Shown here one piece after another: positions 19,499 to 27,262 of a DNA stretch of 64,000 nucleotides; position 1 is the stretch's first letter; every line of letters starts with the position of its first letter. The stretch is taken from contig NZ_VANV01000017.1 in the NCBI RefSeq assembly GCF_022496765.1, positions 1 through 64,000 on the forward strand, read 5' to 3'. The translations under genes and the position numbers were made by a program. The notes below the pieces were generated by a model that did not search any database, was not told the DNA's origin, and saw only the letters and a program-made list of their open reading frames with translations. This DNA is from Acidaminobacter sp. JC074 (lineage in GTDB: Bacteria; Bacillota; Clostridia; Peptostreptococcales; Acidaminobacteraceae).

Positions 19499-19527
19499 AG
19501 TATAGCCAAAAGAAATATGCCTGTCAA
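19499..19527 (-). promoter_or_regulatory. Sigma-A-type promoter of the T-box/trpB transcript
   Basis: On the minus strand TTGACA (19,522-19,527) and TATACT (19,499-19,504) are separated by 17 bases, a near-consensus vegetative promoter. It would start transcription near 19,492, just ahead of T-box stem I. Confidence 0.8.
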
Positions 19528-19635
19528 CACTTATTTTTAAATAAATATAAAAAAATAAGTATAAATAATCATATCGAGCAAAAGCATAATACACTTAAAT
19601 CATAGTTGTAAACTTGGCAATTGGTAAAATTTTAA

Positions 19636-19653
19636 CCTAGATAATTATCTAGG
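19636..19653 (-). terminator. Hairpin terminator after the tandem diguanylate cyclases
   Basis: The perfect palindrome CCTAGATAATTATCTAGG directly follows the stop codon of the second cyclase gene. On the minus strand it is followed by TTAAAATTTTA, a weak U-tract. Confidence 0.6.
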
Positions 19654-20682
19654 CTAAACAAGAACATACTTATTTCTACCAGTCTCTTTGGCTCTGTAAA
19701 GGGCTTTGTCACTTGCCCTGTAACAATCTTCAAAATCAGAGCAAGTCAGCTCTTCTACATAAACTGCTCCAATAGAAACTGTGACTTTCTGACTGATATC
19801 AAAGTCTGCGTTTGCCACCAGTTCTATAATTTCATGACAAAAGTCATCCAGGGAAGTTCTATCAATATTTTTATACAAGATCGCAAACTCCTCACCACCT
19901 ATTCTATAAAGCTTGCCTTTATCATTTAGGTATTGAAAGAGAAGATCTGCAAAACTCTTTAAGACTTGATCACCCACCATATGGCCGAAGCTATCATTGA
20001 TTTTCTTAAAGTGGTCTAAATCAAGTATCAGAAGTCCATTTGTCACTTTTCTATTTAAATTTTCTGTATCCATATTAAAGGCCAATCTATTTGAAACACC
20101 TGTTAATGTATCTGTTTTAGATAACTTATCATAACGTTCAATATTTCTTATTTCTCTGTCTACAATGCGGCTCAGATAATAGAGTACTAAGATGAACATA
20201 AGAACGCCAATGACTATGGAAATTCTATAGCTTACCAAGCGAACGGATGTGTCATAGATACCGACAAGATCCGCTTGCATGGACCTGATAAGTGTCATTA
20301 AATAAGCTATGATAAAGATACTCTTAATCTGATATTCTTTATATTTTATAGCCGAAACAATAAAAATAATCAGAAACATATGAACATAGAAGTAAATGCC
20401 TACAGGTAGAAAATATAAGAGCATGCCTTTAGCAATCCCAGCTATAGAAAAAACATTAATGGCTGATTCTAAATAGCCCTTAACAAGAAGCTTATAAATC
20501 CCATAGGCTATTAAAAGCCAACCTAAATAAGACATAAGCAAGATCCAGTCAAACTGACCTAGCATAAGAGATACAAGTAGACTCAGGCTTGAATAAACCA
20601 CTATTAGGGCTAGGAAAAATAAGGTATACTGAGCTTTTTTCTTCATGTATAAATCTGTATAAATAGAAGTTAAAGATATCAT
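19654..20682 (-). CDS. Membrane-bound diguanylate cyclase (GGDEF)
   Basis: 342 residues. Six or so hydrophobic segments occupy about 18-170 with no recognised sensor family, followed by a GGDEF domain from about 185. The active site is GGEEF at 262-266, with LDLDHFKKINDSFGH upstream, so c-di-GMP synthesis is expected. The inhibitory RxxD site is not preserved (YLND at the expected place), suggesting weak product inhibition. The first codons overlap the stop of the neighbouring cyclase by 4 bases, so the pair is translationally coupled. The two share membrane layout and look like a duplication. Confidence 0.9.
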   Translation of the reverse strand: MISLTSIYTDLYMKKKAQYTLFFLALIVVYSSLSLLVSLMLGQFDWILLMSYLGWLLIAYGIYKLLVKGYLESAINVFSIAGIAKGMLLYFLPVGIYFYVHMFLIIFIVSAIKYKEYQIKSIFIIAYLMTLIRSMQADLVGIYDTSVRLVSYRISIVIGVLMFILVLYYLSRIVDREIRNIERYDKLSKTDTLTGVSNRLAFNMDTENLNRKVTNGLLILDLDHFKKINDSFGHMVGDQVLKSFADLLFQYLNDKGKLYRIGGEEFAILYKNIDRTSLDDFCHEIIELVANADFDISQKVTVSIGAVYVEELTCSDFEDCYRASDKALYRAKETGRNKYVLV

Positions 20683-21695
20683 AGCGCCCTCTCATAGTAT
20701 ACAATACAGTTACGACCGTTTTCCTTGGCCTCATAGAGGCTTTTGTCTGCTAATCTTAAGACATCATCATAAGACATTTTATTAGACTTGATGCAGCCTA
20801 TTGATAGTGTGATATTTTGATCTAAACCAAAATCATAGGCTTCAACCAAATCCTTAAACTCAGTCAGTTTTAAGCCAAAATCCTTATTTGTACCAATGAC
20901 AGCAAACTCTTCACCACCCCATCTAGATACAAGCGCTCCAGTGAAGTGTTTCTTCATAAGCTCACCCAGCGTTTTCAAAACTTGGTCACCTACATGATGG
21001 CCATAGGTATCATTCACACGCTTAAAATAATCTATGTCAATGAGTGCCAGCTCATATGCTCTATCAGATAGGATTTCCTTTTGAAGGGCTAGATCAAAAT
21101 ACTGTCGGTTCTTTAGCCTGGTAAGCTGATCCGTTTCAGATAATTTCTTAGTACGCTTATTGATCAATATTTCGTCTTTAATGACTCTATCATAGAAAAA
21201 TATAGCTACTGCAAAAAGAAAAACACCTAGACAGGCTTGATAGATTTCAAATTTAAAACCAGGGTTAACACGACCTGCAAAGAAAAACAGTCTATAGAAA
21301 TTTAATATAAGTGTATATGATATAGTTGCAATCAATTGATAGGCTTTGGTATAGATCGCAACCGCTACCAACATGCCTAAAAAGGACTGAAGATAAAATT
21401 GGTGCGTATAGTTCATTGGAAAGAACTCAATTAACTTAGCCAGTCCAGCAATCACAAACAAATTGCCTGTAACAATCAGTTTTCCCTTCTTTAAAAGCAC
21501 CAAAACAAAGGCAAAAGCAAGTACAGCAACTGCATTCGTTATGATGCTAGACGGATTAAGATAGGTACTTGAAATAACTTCTAATACCAAAGAAAAGCAA
21601 ATCAAAAGTAACATAACTGCAGTCAGCTCTGCCTTTACCTTAATATGGTGATTTTCATGTCTGTAAGTATGCGTGAAAAAAAATATCAAACTCAT
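20679..21695 (-). CDS. Membrane-bound diguanylate cyclase (GGDEF), upstream partner
   Basis: 338 residues. Hydrophobic segments cover about 22-170 in the same layout as the following gene, then a GGDEF domain (SETDQLTRLKNRQYF, IDIDYFKRVNDTYGHHVGDQ) with active-site GGEEF at 260-264. The RxxD inhibitory motif is absent (FTGA at that place). It is the first gene of the two-gene unit. The membrane region may sense a ligand, but no binding motif is recognised. c-di-GMP made here would act on motility or surface attachment in a cell that also encodes several chemoreceptors. Confidence 0.9.
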   Translation of the reverse strand: MSLIFFFTHTYRHENHHIKVKAELTAVMLLLICFSLVLEVISSTYLNPSSIITNAVAVLAFAFVLVLLKKGKLIVTGNLFVIAGLAKLIEFFPMNYTHQFYLQSFLGMLVAVAIYTKAYQLIATISYTLILNFYRLFFFAGRVNPGFKFEIYQACLGVFLFAVAIFFYDRVIKDEILINKRTKKLSETDQLTRLKNRQYFDLALQKEILSDRAYELALIDIDYFKRVNDTYGHHVGDQVLKTLGELMKKHFTGALVSRWGGEEFAVIGTNKDFGLKLTEFKDLVEAYDFGLDQNITLSIGCIKSNKMSYDDVLRLADKSLYEAKENGRNCIVYYERAL

Positions 21696-21748
21696 AATAA
21701 CCTCTCTGAATTATATACCCATTTTAAAGGTATTTATCCAAGATAAAA

Positions 21749-21768
21749 TCCTTGACCTAGGCCAAGGA
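21749..21768 (-). terminator. Rho-independent terminator after the 212-residue gene
   Basis: TCCTTGGCC / GGTCAAGGA hairpin on the minus strand, followed by TTTTATCTT. It lies between this gene and the cyclase pair. Confidence 0.75.
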
Positions 21769-21773
21769 CTAAA

Positions 21774-22412
21774 TTATTTCATATATTTTTTAAGTATATT
21801 TTCAAGATGTCTATAGTCATAGTCACCAGCTTTAACACGGATGTTACCACCTTCCTCATAGGCTTCAGGTAAATAGATTTCAATCATTCTACCATCATCT
21901 ATCAGGCCATAAAGGGTATCTCCTAAACCATCTGGTCTAAGCTTAACGATATAATTATTATAGTCATCATGAACCAAACCATAGATATTCTCTGAGTCAT
22001 GTTCACCTGTTCCATATAACCAACCTACTAAATTATGATAATCATAAAATGTCATCTGGTCCGAACATTCTACCATATAGCCATCAGCAAGATCCACAAG
22101 CTTATAGGAATAAGTATCTTCTTCAAGACTTTCATGAGAGGTCATCAAAGACTCAATTTGATCACGTGACAGACCTTCAACTAAAATCCTCTTCTTATAA
22201 TCTGAAAAAAGTCCCATTCTGAACTTCATTTCCTTTGGCCTATCCTGATCTGACTTCTTCTGTTTATTAAACAAGAAAAAAGACAATAAGGAAAAGACAA
22301 TCAATACACCTGCTATCAGATACTCTTCTGACATAAAAAAATAATAAGCCAAAGCCGTTAAAATAATGATATTTAAAGGCCAACTCATTCTCATTCTATT
22401 TAACAATTTCAT
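21774..22412 (-). CDS. Membrane-anchored protein of unknown function
   Basis: 212 residues. Two hydrophobic segments near the N-terminus (PLNIIILTALAYYFFM and LIAGVLIVFSLLSFFLF) are followed by a soluble domain of about 150 residues. That domain is rich in acidic and aromatic residues (EDTYSYKLVDLADGYMVE, YDYHNLVGWLYGTG). No family is recognised. ATG at 22,410-22,412 follows GAGGTG and is preferred to the 16-codon longer form starting at 22,460, which would overlap the terminator of the gene before it. It has its own terminator. Confidence 0.7.
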   Translation of the reverse strand: MKLLNRMRMSWPLNIIILTALAYYFFMSEEYLIAGVLIVFSLLSFFLFNKQKKSDQDRPKEMKFRMGLFSDYKKRILVEGLSRDQIESLMTSHESLEEDTYSYKLVDLADGYMVECSDQMTFYDYHNLVGWLYGTGEHDSENIYGLVHDDYNNYIVKLRPDGLGDTLYGLIDDGRMIEIYLPEAYEEGGNIRVKAGDYDYRHLENILKKYMK

Positions 22413-22438
22413 CACCTCAATGCTATTATACAGAAAAA

Positions 22439-22464
22439 AACTTTGATGCAAAAGCACCAAAGTT
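22439..22464 (-). terminator. Rho-independent terminator of the hydrolase-acetyltransferase gene
   Basis: AACTTTGGTGC / GCATCAAAGTT stem with one mismatch and a TTTT loop, followed by TTTTTTCTG on the minus strand. Confidence 0.75.
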
Positions 22465-23932
22465 ATTTAATTTCCATAGAAAGCTGCATACCGCCCTGCC
22501 CAACTGAACTCGGTTTAAAACCAGCATTCATATATATTTTTTTAGCACCTAGGTTTTGCTTGTTAACACCTATGGTTAACTTTTTAGCGCCTTCACTCTT
22601 AAGTTTCTCTACTGCCCATTTAACCATCAACTTACCATAACCTCTACCTTGATACTTCTTATCAATAATAATGATATCAATGTCGAAATCACCCTTCTTC
22701 TTGTTGATCTCTAATACTAAAAGTCCAACAATCGTATTACCTTCCATTTGAAGAAATGCTTTTTTTGTCGGGTACATTAAAGCCATGGCTATGGAACCCT
22801 TGGTATCAAATACAAATCTTCTTTGATCTTCTTCAATTTCAAGATTAATGGCATGCCAAAAATGTTTCTTACTTAGAGCCACCATTTTTGTATGTTCTGG
22901 ATAGGTGGTTAAAGAAGATACAACCTCTCTTGAATCTCTTCTGAAATAATGCATGGCACCTTCTACGTGCTTGAAAGTCTGATGTTCGTTGACTAAACTA
23001 GCAAAACCAAGACCGCTTTCAAAATCAAAGTATGGATAGAAACCAAAACCTAAACATTCTGTATTTGAGCAATCATAGCCATTGGCATTATAAAACAATA
23101 GATTATTGCCATAAGCGTCTCTTTTTAATATTTTCTTCCACATAGCTTTTGAGTAAAGATCTTTTTTTGAAATGGCCATCAGAAGCTTTGAAATATCATC
23201 TCCTGAAACATTAAAAAGACCAGAAGCCTTATAATCAAGCGGTATAGAAACCAAATGCTTGCCATCATGAACCCTGTAAGACAAAGTATTAGGATCATGT
23301 CCTTCATTAACAGTCATACCAAGCGGTAAAAAGATATACTCCTTCAAATAGTCAAATACAGAAAGTCCCGTCACTTGTCTTAAAATCTCAATAAGCATGA
23401 CTTCATTGGTTTTGGAATCTTCACCTTCTACATCACCAGGTGTCGCAACTAGGTCTATTGATTTTATTCTTTTCATAACAGAGTCAAAGTCTCTATTCTC
23501 AAAGTAGACCCTTTGTTCTCTTCTAAGACGGTCTTCAAAAGACAGGTCATGATAAGCCTGATCATTTTCAAGATCTACCATTAGGCCTTCAAAGTAGAAA
23601 TCACTCAGTCCAGTCAAATCTTTCAACAAATGTTCAATGGTAATCTTTGACCCGTGTTTAAAATCAGCTACAAACTTATCCAGTGTATCACTCAGATTTA
23701 AGAGCTTTCTGTCTATGGCTGATACCAAAGCTAAGTTAACAAAAAACTTTTCGTTTGAGTCTAATGTATAACGCGTTTGATCCGTAGCCTTTTGATTTTT
23801 ATCTCTGTTTCTATAGCCATATACCTCTTTATGTAAGACTTGGTCTTGTTTTGTGATGATAAAATTACCTGAAATATCCCACTCAGAAGAAACCTTATCT
23901 ATTTGGCTTTTAATTATATTTTTATCTAACAT
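22463..23932 (-). CDS. Serine-hydrolase-like (beta-lactamase/PBP4-type) domain fused to GNAT acetyltransferase
   Basis: 489 residues. The first about 330 follow the class-C beta-lactamase-like layout: SxxK as S59-N-E-K62 (TLDSNEKFF), then the HLLKDLTGL helix. At the usual YxN tyrosine position the sequence reads DSKTNEVML, so the catalytic Tyr appears replaced. From about 350 a GNAT domain follows with the acetyl-CoA loop QGRGYGK (428-434) and a C-terminal NLGAKKIYMNAGF. The hydrolase half may be a binding domain and the acetyltransferase half active. No signal peptide, so cytoplasmic. Of three adjacent ATGs, the third (23,930-23,932) is best spaced, 6 bases after GGGGGG. Confidence 0.8.
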   Translation of the reverse strand: MLDKNIIKSQIDKVSSEWDISGNFIITKQDQVLHKEVYGYRNRDKNQKATDQTRYTLDSNEKFFVNLALVSAIDRKLLNLSDTLDKFVADFKHGSKITIEHLLKDLTGLSDFYFEGLMVDLENDQAYHDLSFEDRLRREQRVYFENRDFDSVMKRIKSIDLVATPGDVEGEDSKTNEVMLIEILRQVTGLSVFDYLKEYIFLPLGMTVNEGHDPNTLSYRVHDGKHLVSIPLDYKASGLFNVSGDDISKLLMAISKKDLYSKAMWKKILKRDAYGNNLLFYNANGYDCSNTECLGFGFYPYFDFESGLGFASLVNEHQTFKHVEGAMHYFRRDSREVVSSLTTYPEHTKMVALSKKHFWHAINLEIEEDQRRFVFDTKGSIAMALMYPTKKAFLQMEGNTIVGLLVLEINKKKGDFDIDIIIIDKKYQGRGYGKLMVKWAVEKLKSEGAKKLTIGVNKQNLGAKKIYMNAGFKPSSVGQGGMQLSMEIK

Positions 23933-24019
23933 CATCATCCCCCCTTATAAAAAGTATATCATTTAAGCCTTTTTAATTAAGTGTATAGATTGAGTTAAAA
24001 AGTAGTCTCCACATAAAAA

Positions 24020-24036
24020 GACAGGTTCAACCTGTC
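24020..24036 (-). terminator. Rho-independent terminator of the WG-repeat gene
   Basis: GACAGGTT / AACCTGTC perfect stem with a one-base centre, followed by TTTTTATG on the minus strand. It overlaps the end of the gene. Confidence 0.7.
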
Positions 24037-25271
24037 CCAATAAGATGCTTTAATAAGCGCCATAAATACTTTAAGCCTATCAATAGGATAATAGGTAGAC
24101 CTGCGGTTATGAAGTAGTTTATTCTATGATTGAGTGTCATGATACCCCATTTACCTTTAACCTTTACAAAGGCAGTATCATTGTCAAAGAAATCTGTTGC
24201 ATCATCAAATGTAGGCTCAATAACATAGTCATTATCTTCATCCACATAACCCCAAAATATATTGTGTCTGATTCTGAGTAAGCCATGAGAATATTTACTA
24301 GCCCTGTTATATATAGGACCAATAATATAGTCATTATTCTGATCAATAAAACCATGTTTTTTATTGATTTCAACTCTTGCAAGACCATCATAAAATGGAT
24401 GAACCATATCATATTCAGGTTCAACTAGGATACTCCCATCCTCTCTTACATAGCCCCAGTTATAGCCAGTCTTAATACCTATTATGTCATCTCCAAAGAG
24501 TCTGATGTCATCGTATTCAATGGGTAAAATCACATGACCTTCATCGTTTAGTACACCAAACTTACCATCAGAACCAACTACAGCTTGATTTAAGACATAA
24601 GGTGATGCATAATCAAACTCTAGCCCAACAAGCATCTTGTTTTCTAAATCGATGTAGCTATATTTACCATCCTTTGAAACGGGCGCCATCTCATTTGAAA
24701 ACTTACCTATAGAGTCGTAATCGGTTAAATAATCGGAGTCAGTGTATATAAAGCCCAATTTATTATCAAGCTCATACCTAAAAATATCTGGTCCATCTAT
24801 GGAGATTTCATCATACATTGTTTTTAATACCACTTGTCCAGATGTATCGATGACACCATACTTATCCGCTTCTTTTATAACCGCTAGGCCATCAGCGAAA
24901 GAAGAAGCTTGATCAAAGTGCGCCTTAATGATAAGCTTATTACTTTTATCTATGTAACCATACTTGTCACCTATTAGAACGCTTGCAAGACCATCTGAAA
25001 AACTGTTTGCATCAGTGTACTGCGGCTCAATAACAAAGTCTCCCCACTTGTTAACATAACCGTACATGCCATTTACTTGAACAAGAGCCAGACCATTGTC
25101 TGCATATGATTCAATGCTGTCACAGACAGGCTCTAATCGGTATTTATAGGACTCAATATCTAGCCCGCTTACGATTAACATAGACCAAGAAAAGTAGGCT
25201 ATGGCAATACCTCTTATGACTATACGTAAATATGATTTTAATCTATCAATCAACTTCTGCCTTTTATCCAA
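24027..25271 (-). CDS. WG-repeat membrane protein
   Basis: 414 residues. A hydrophobic segment lies near the N-terminus (about 18-34) and another at the C-terminus (about 385-402). Between them are about ten WG (KWG) repeats, each like GMYGYVNKWGDFVIEPQYTD followed by a NSFSDGLASV-type strand. WG repeats are thought to form beta-rich surface or binding modules; no enzyme activity is known. The best start is a TTG codon at 25,269-25,271, with AAAAGGAG five bases upstream. Basic residues before the first membrane segment suggest the repeats face outward. Confidence 0.85.
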   Translation of the reverse strand: MDKRQKLIDRLKSYLRIVIRGIAIAYFSWSMLIVSGLDIESYKYRLEPVCDSIESYADNGLALVQVNGMYGYVNKWGDFVIEPQYTDANSFSDGLASVLIGDKYGYIDKSNKLIIKAHFDQASSFADGLAVIKEADKYGVIDTSGQVVLKTMYDEISIDGPDIFRYELDNKLGFIYTDSDYLTDYDSIGKFSNEMAPVSKDGKYSYIDLENKMLVGLEFDYASPYVLNQAVVGSDGKFGVLNDEGHVILPIEYDDIRLFGDDIIGIKTGYNWGYVREDGSILVEPEYDMVHPFYDGLARVEINKKHGFIDQNNDYIIGPIYNRASKYSHGLLRIRHNIFWGYVDEDNDYVIEPTFDDATDFFDNDTAFVKVKGKWGIMTLNHRINYFITAGLPIILLIGLKYLWRLLKHLIGTG

Positions 25272-25334
25272 AATTACTCCTTTTAAATCAACCTATTTTT
25301 AGTATAGCATAAAAAAAAAAGCCACATAACATGA

Positions 25335-25892
25335 CTATTTGTGTAATTCATTCAGTTTTAAAGCATACTCTCTTGCTTGCGCAAGAGCGACTTGATCATG
25401 AGTGGCTGAAACATTGTTTGTATTTAAACTCATAATAGTACCAATAGATTTTGCATTGATAAATCTAAATATAATACCTGCCCTATCTATAGCTGGTGTT
25501 GGCTTACCATCTCCACCACCAGTTAGAATCAAAAGGCCATTTTTTTCTTTTAGCTTAAATGATTCGTCTTTTTTCATAACTCTTTGGACATAATAGGTTT
25601 GCAGTCTTGAGGCAAAACTTAAAAGCTTGCCCGTCAGCTCAGAAAAGTAAATTGGAGATGTAATAATCACATTATCCACTTCACTTAAGAGTTTATAGAC
25701 TTCTTGCATTTCATCATCTATACAACAGCCGCTATTTTTCATGCAAAACCTGCAATCTAGACATGGACTAATATCAGCATAGTATGTATGAATAAACTTG
25801 ACTTCTCCATCTAGGTATTTAAGCATTTCATCTACAATGGCCATAGAATCACCTTTCTTTCTAGGTGAACCATTTATTATCAATGTCTTCAA
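25335..25892 (-). CDS. Flavodoxin-fold NAD(P)H-dependent FMN reductase
   Basis: 185 residues. MKTLIINGSPRKKGDSM carries the FMN-phosphate loop. CLDCRFCMKNSGCCIDDEM is the cysteine-rich segment seen in a clostridial branch of this family, where some members hold iron or respond to redox state. ITSPIYFSELTGKLLSFASR is the usual flavin-contact region. It probably passes electrons from NAD(P)H through FMN to an unknown acceptor. The start overlaps the stop of the preceding gene by 4 bases (ATGA), so it is translationally coupled to two proteins of unknown function. Confidence 0.87.
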   Translation of the reverse strand: MKTLIINGSPRKKGDSMAIVDEMLKYLDGEVKFIHTYYADISPCLDCRFCMKNSGCCIDDEMQEVYKLLSEVDNVIITSPIYFSELTGKLLSFASRLQTYYVQRVMKKDESFKLKEKNGLLILTGGGDGKPTPAIDRAGIIFRFINAKSIGTIMSLNTNNVSATHDQVALAQAREYALKLNELHK

Positions 25893-26809
25893 TTTAGCTC
25901 CTTAATCTCTTTGTAAGTCAGTCCCTTCTTGCTTTTACTGTGGTATTCCACATCCGGTTGATAGCCTTCTAAAAGCCACTGGTTTATTACACCATTTGAG
26001 ACCAACGTGTTTTCCAAGAACATAATATCATCTAAATGATTGCTTTTCAAATAGTCTCTTGCCTGTAAAAGTGTCTCAACTTTATCAATTGCAATAACGA
26101 CAGTCGATGGGTAAAACTCGTCTTTTATACCATCATATGTCCAATAGATTCTTGTGAATCTAGAATGATCCTCATAAGTATTATCGAGGTATTCTTCTTC
26201 TAGGACATGATAAATTACATCAGGAACCACTGTATAATAATCGACAATATCTACTTTAAAGACGAAATATTTTTCACCAAAATCATAAGAAGCTTTAACA
26301 AGATAGATTTCAGATGGTCTGTGACTAGATACTGTAAACTCTCCATCCTTTACAAGAACTTGGTCATAAACATCTGGTTCGTACCAAGAATATACTTCAT
26401 AACTGATAGGTGCCTGTTCAAAGTCCATTCTTAAAGTAAAACCAGCTTTTACAGTCAATTCATTCAACTGATTTTCAACCAATTCACTAGGCCTAGTGGT
26501 CTTGATGAAGTTATCAAAGGCGTTGACTTCTTGATAAGAACTTGGACCACTTAGACTGTTATAATAGATACCCCCATATTCTATAAATAGATTTGCTTCA
26601 TTAGTATAACTCTCACTTAGTTCAATTGCCAATTGACTACCACTAGATACAGGCACACTAAACTGGTCGATTTTGACTATGTCCCCGTTAGCATCATAGA
26701 GTTTAATATCAAAGGCACCATCATCAAAGGTTAGGACAAAAGGTTTATCAGGATCTATAGCCGTTGTTTGGCCCAAGTAGCTTACTTGGCTTACATGCTT
26801 TTTATTCAT
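25889..26809 (-). CDS. Beta-rich protein of unknown function (possibly the second half of a split gene)
   Basis: 306 residues, no signal peptide or membrane segment, rich in Asp, Tyr and alternating strands (LTFDDGAFDIKLYDANGD, YGGIYYNSLSGPSS). Its ATG overlaps the stop of the preceding short ORF (26,806-26,809). One extra base in the A6 run at 26,812-26,817 would join both ORFs into one membrane-anchored protein of about 420 residues. Either translational coupling or a frameshift explains the layout. No family is recognised. It also overlaps the flavoprotein gene downstream. Confidence 0.6.
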   Translation of the reverse strand: MNKKHVSQVSYLGQTTAIDPDKPFVLTFDDGAFDIKLYDANGDIVKIDQFSVPVSSGSQLAIELSESYTNEANLFIEYGGIYYNSLSGPSSYQEVNAFDNFIKTTRPSELVENQLNELTVKAGFTLRMDFEQAPISYEVYSWYEPDVYDQVLVKDGEFTVSSHRPSEIYLVKASYDFGEKYFVFKVDIVDYYTVVPDVIYHVLEEEYLDNTYEDHSRFTRIYWTYDGIKDEFYPSTVVIAIDKVETLLQARDYLKSNHLDDIMFLENTLVSNGVINQWLLEGYQPDVEYHSKSKKGLTYKEIKELN

Positions 26810-27153
26810 TGAAAAAATGCAGTACCAAAGTTTTCATAGTAAAAAGCCTGAACACCTCTATCTATAAAAGATGACGAGCCTGAATGGAAAGATCTGAAGC
26901 CTTGATTATGCTTTTCATCTAGATACACTGAAAAAGTATGGTCTCTTAAACTATGGTCATAATAAAGCAGACCACCTATATGACTTGATAGATGACTTGC
27001 CTCATTATAATTTTCATTTATTTGATGAAGACGTCTGCTATCTTCTTGTATCTCATCTCTTGATACAGTGTCTCTCTCTACTACAAACAAGCCAAATATG
27101 AGTAGCGGAATAGTCGCTATTAGTAGTATGATCAATTCTTTTTTATCTTTCAT
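26806..27153 (-). CDS. Short membrane-anchored protein of unknown function (possible N-terminal part of the next gene)
   Basis: 115 residues starting MKDKKELIILLIATIPLLIF, a single N-terminal membrane anchor, then about 90 residues of extracytoplasmic sequence ending NFGTAFFQ. ATG at 27,151-27,153 follows GAGGTG and is preferred to the upstream form. It is the first gene of a three-gene unit that ends with the flavin reductase. The abrupt end at a homopolymer run and the lack of any export signal on the following gene raise the possibility that both encode one protein. Confidence 0.6.
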   Translation of the reverse strand: MKDKKELIILLIATIPLLIFGLFVVERDTVSRDEIQEDSRRLHQINENYNEASHLSSHIGGLLYYDHSLRDHTFSVYLDEKHNQGFRSFHSGSSSFIDRGVQAFYYENFGTAFFQ

Positions 27154-27235
27154 TTCACACCTCAACTGTATTATAAGCTGAAAATAAACAGAGTAAAACT
27201 AAATGGATATTTCTTCAGATTTATTTAATACAAAA

Positions 27236-27262
27236 AAATAACATAGAAGGTCTATGTTATCT
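27236..27262 (-). terminator. Rho-independent terminator of the second propeller lipoprotein gene
   Basis: AACATAGA / TCTATGTT stem around AGG, with TTATTTTTTTG following on the minus strand. It overlaps the final codons. Confidence 0.75.

Noticed and set aside
19654..21720. c-di-GMP riboswitch upstream of cyclase or chemoreceptor genes
   Set aside because: No GEMM-like conserved sequence was recognised in the short leaders.
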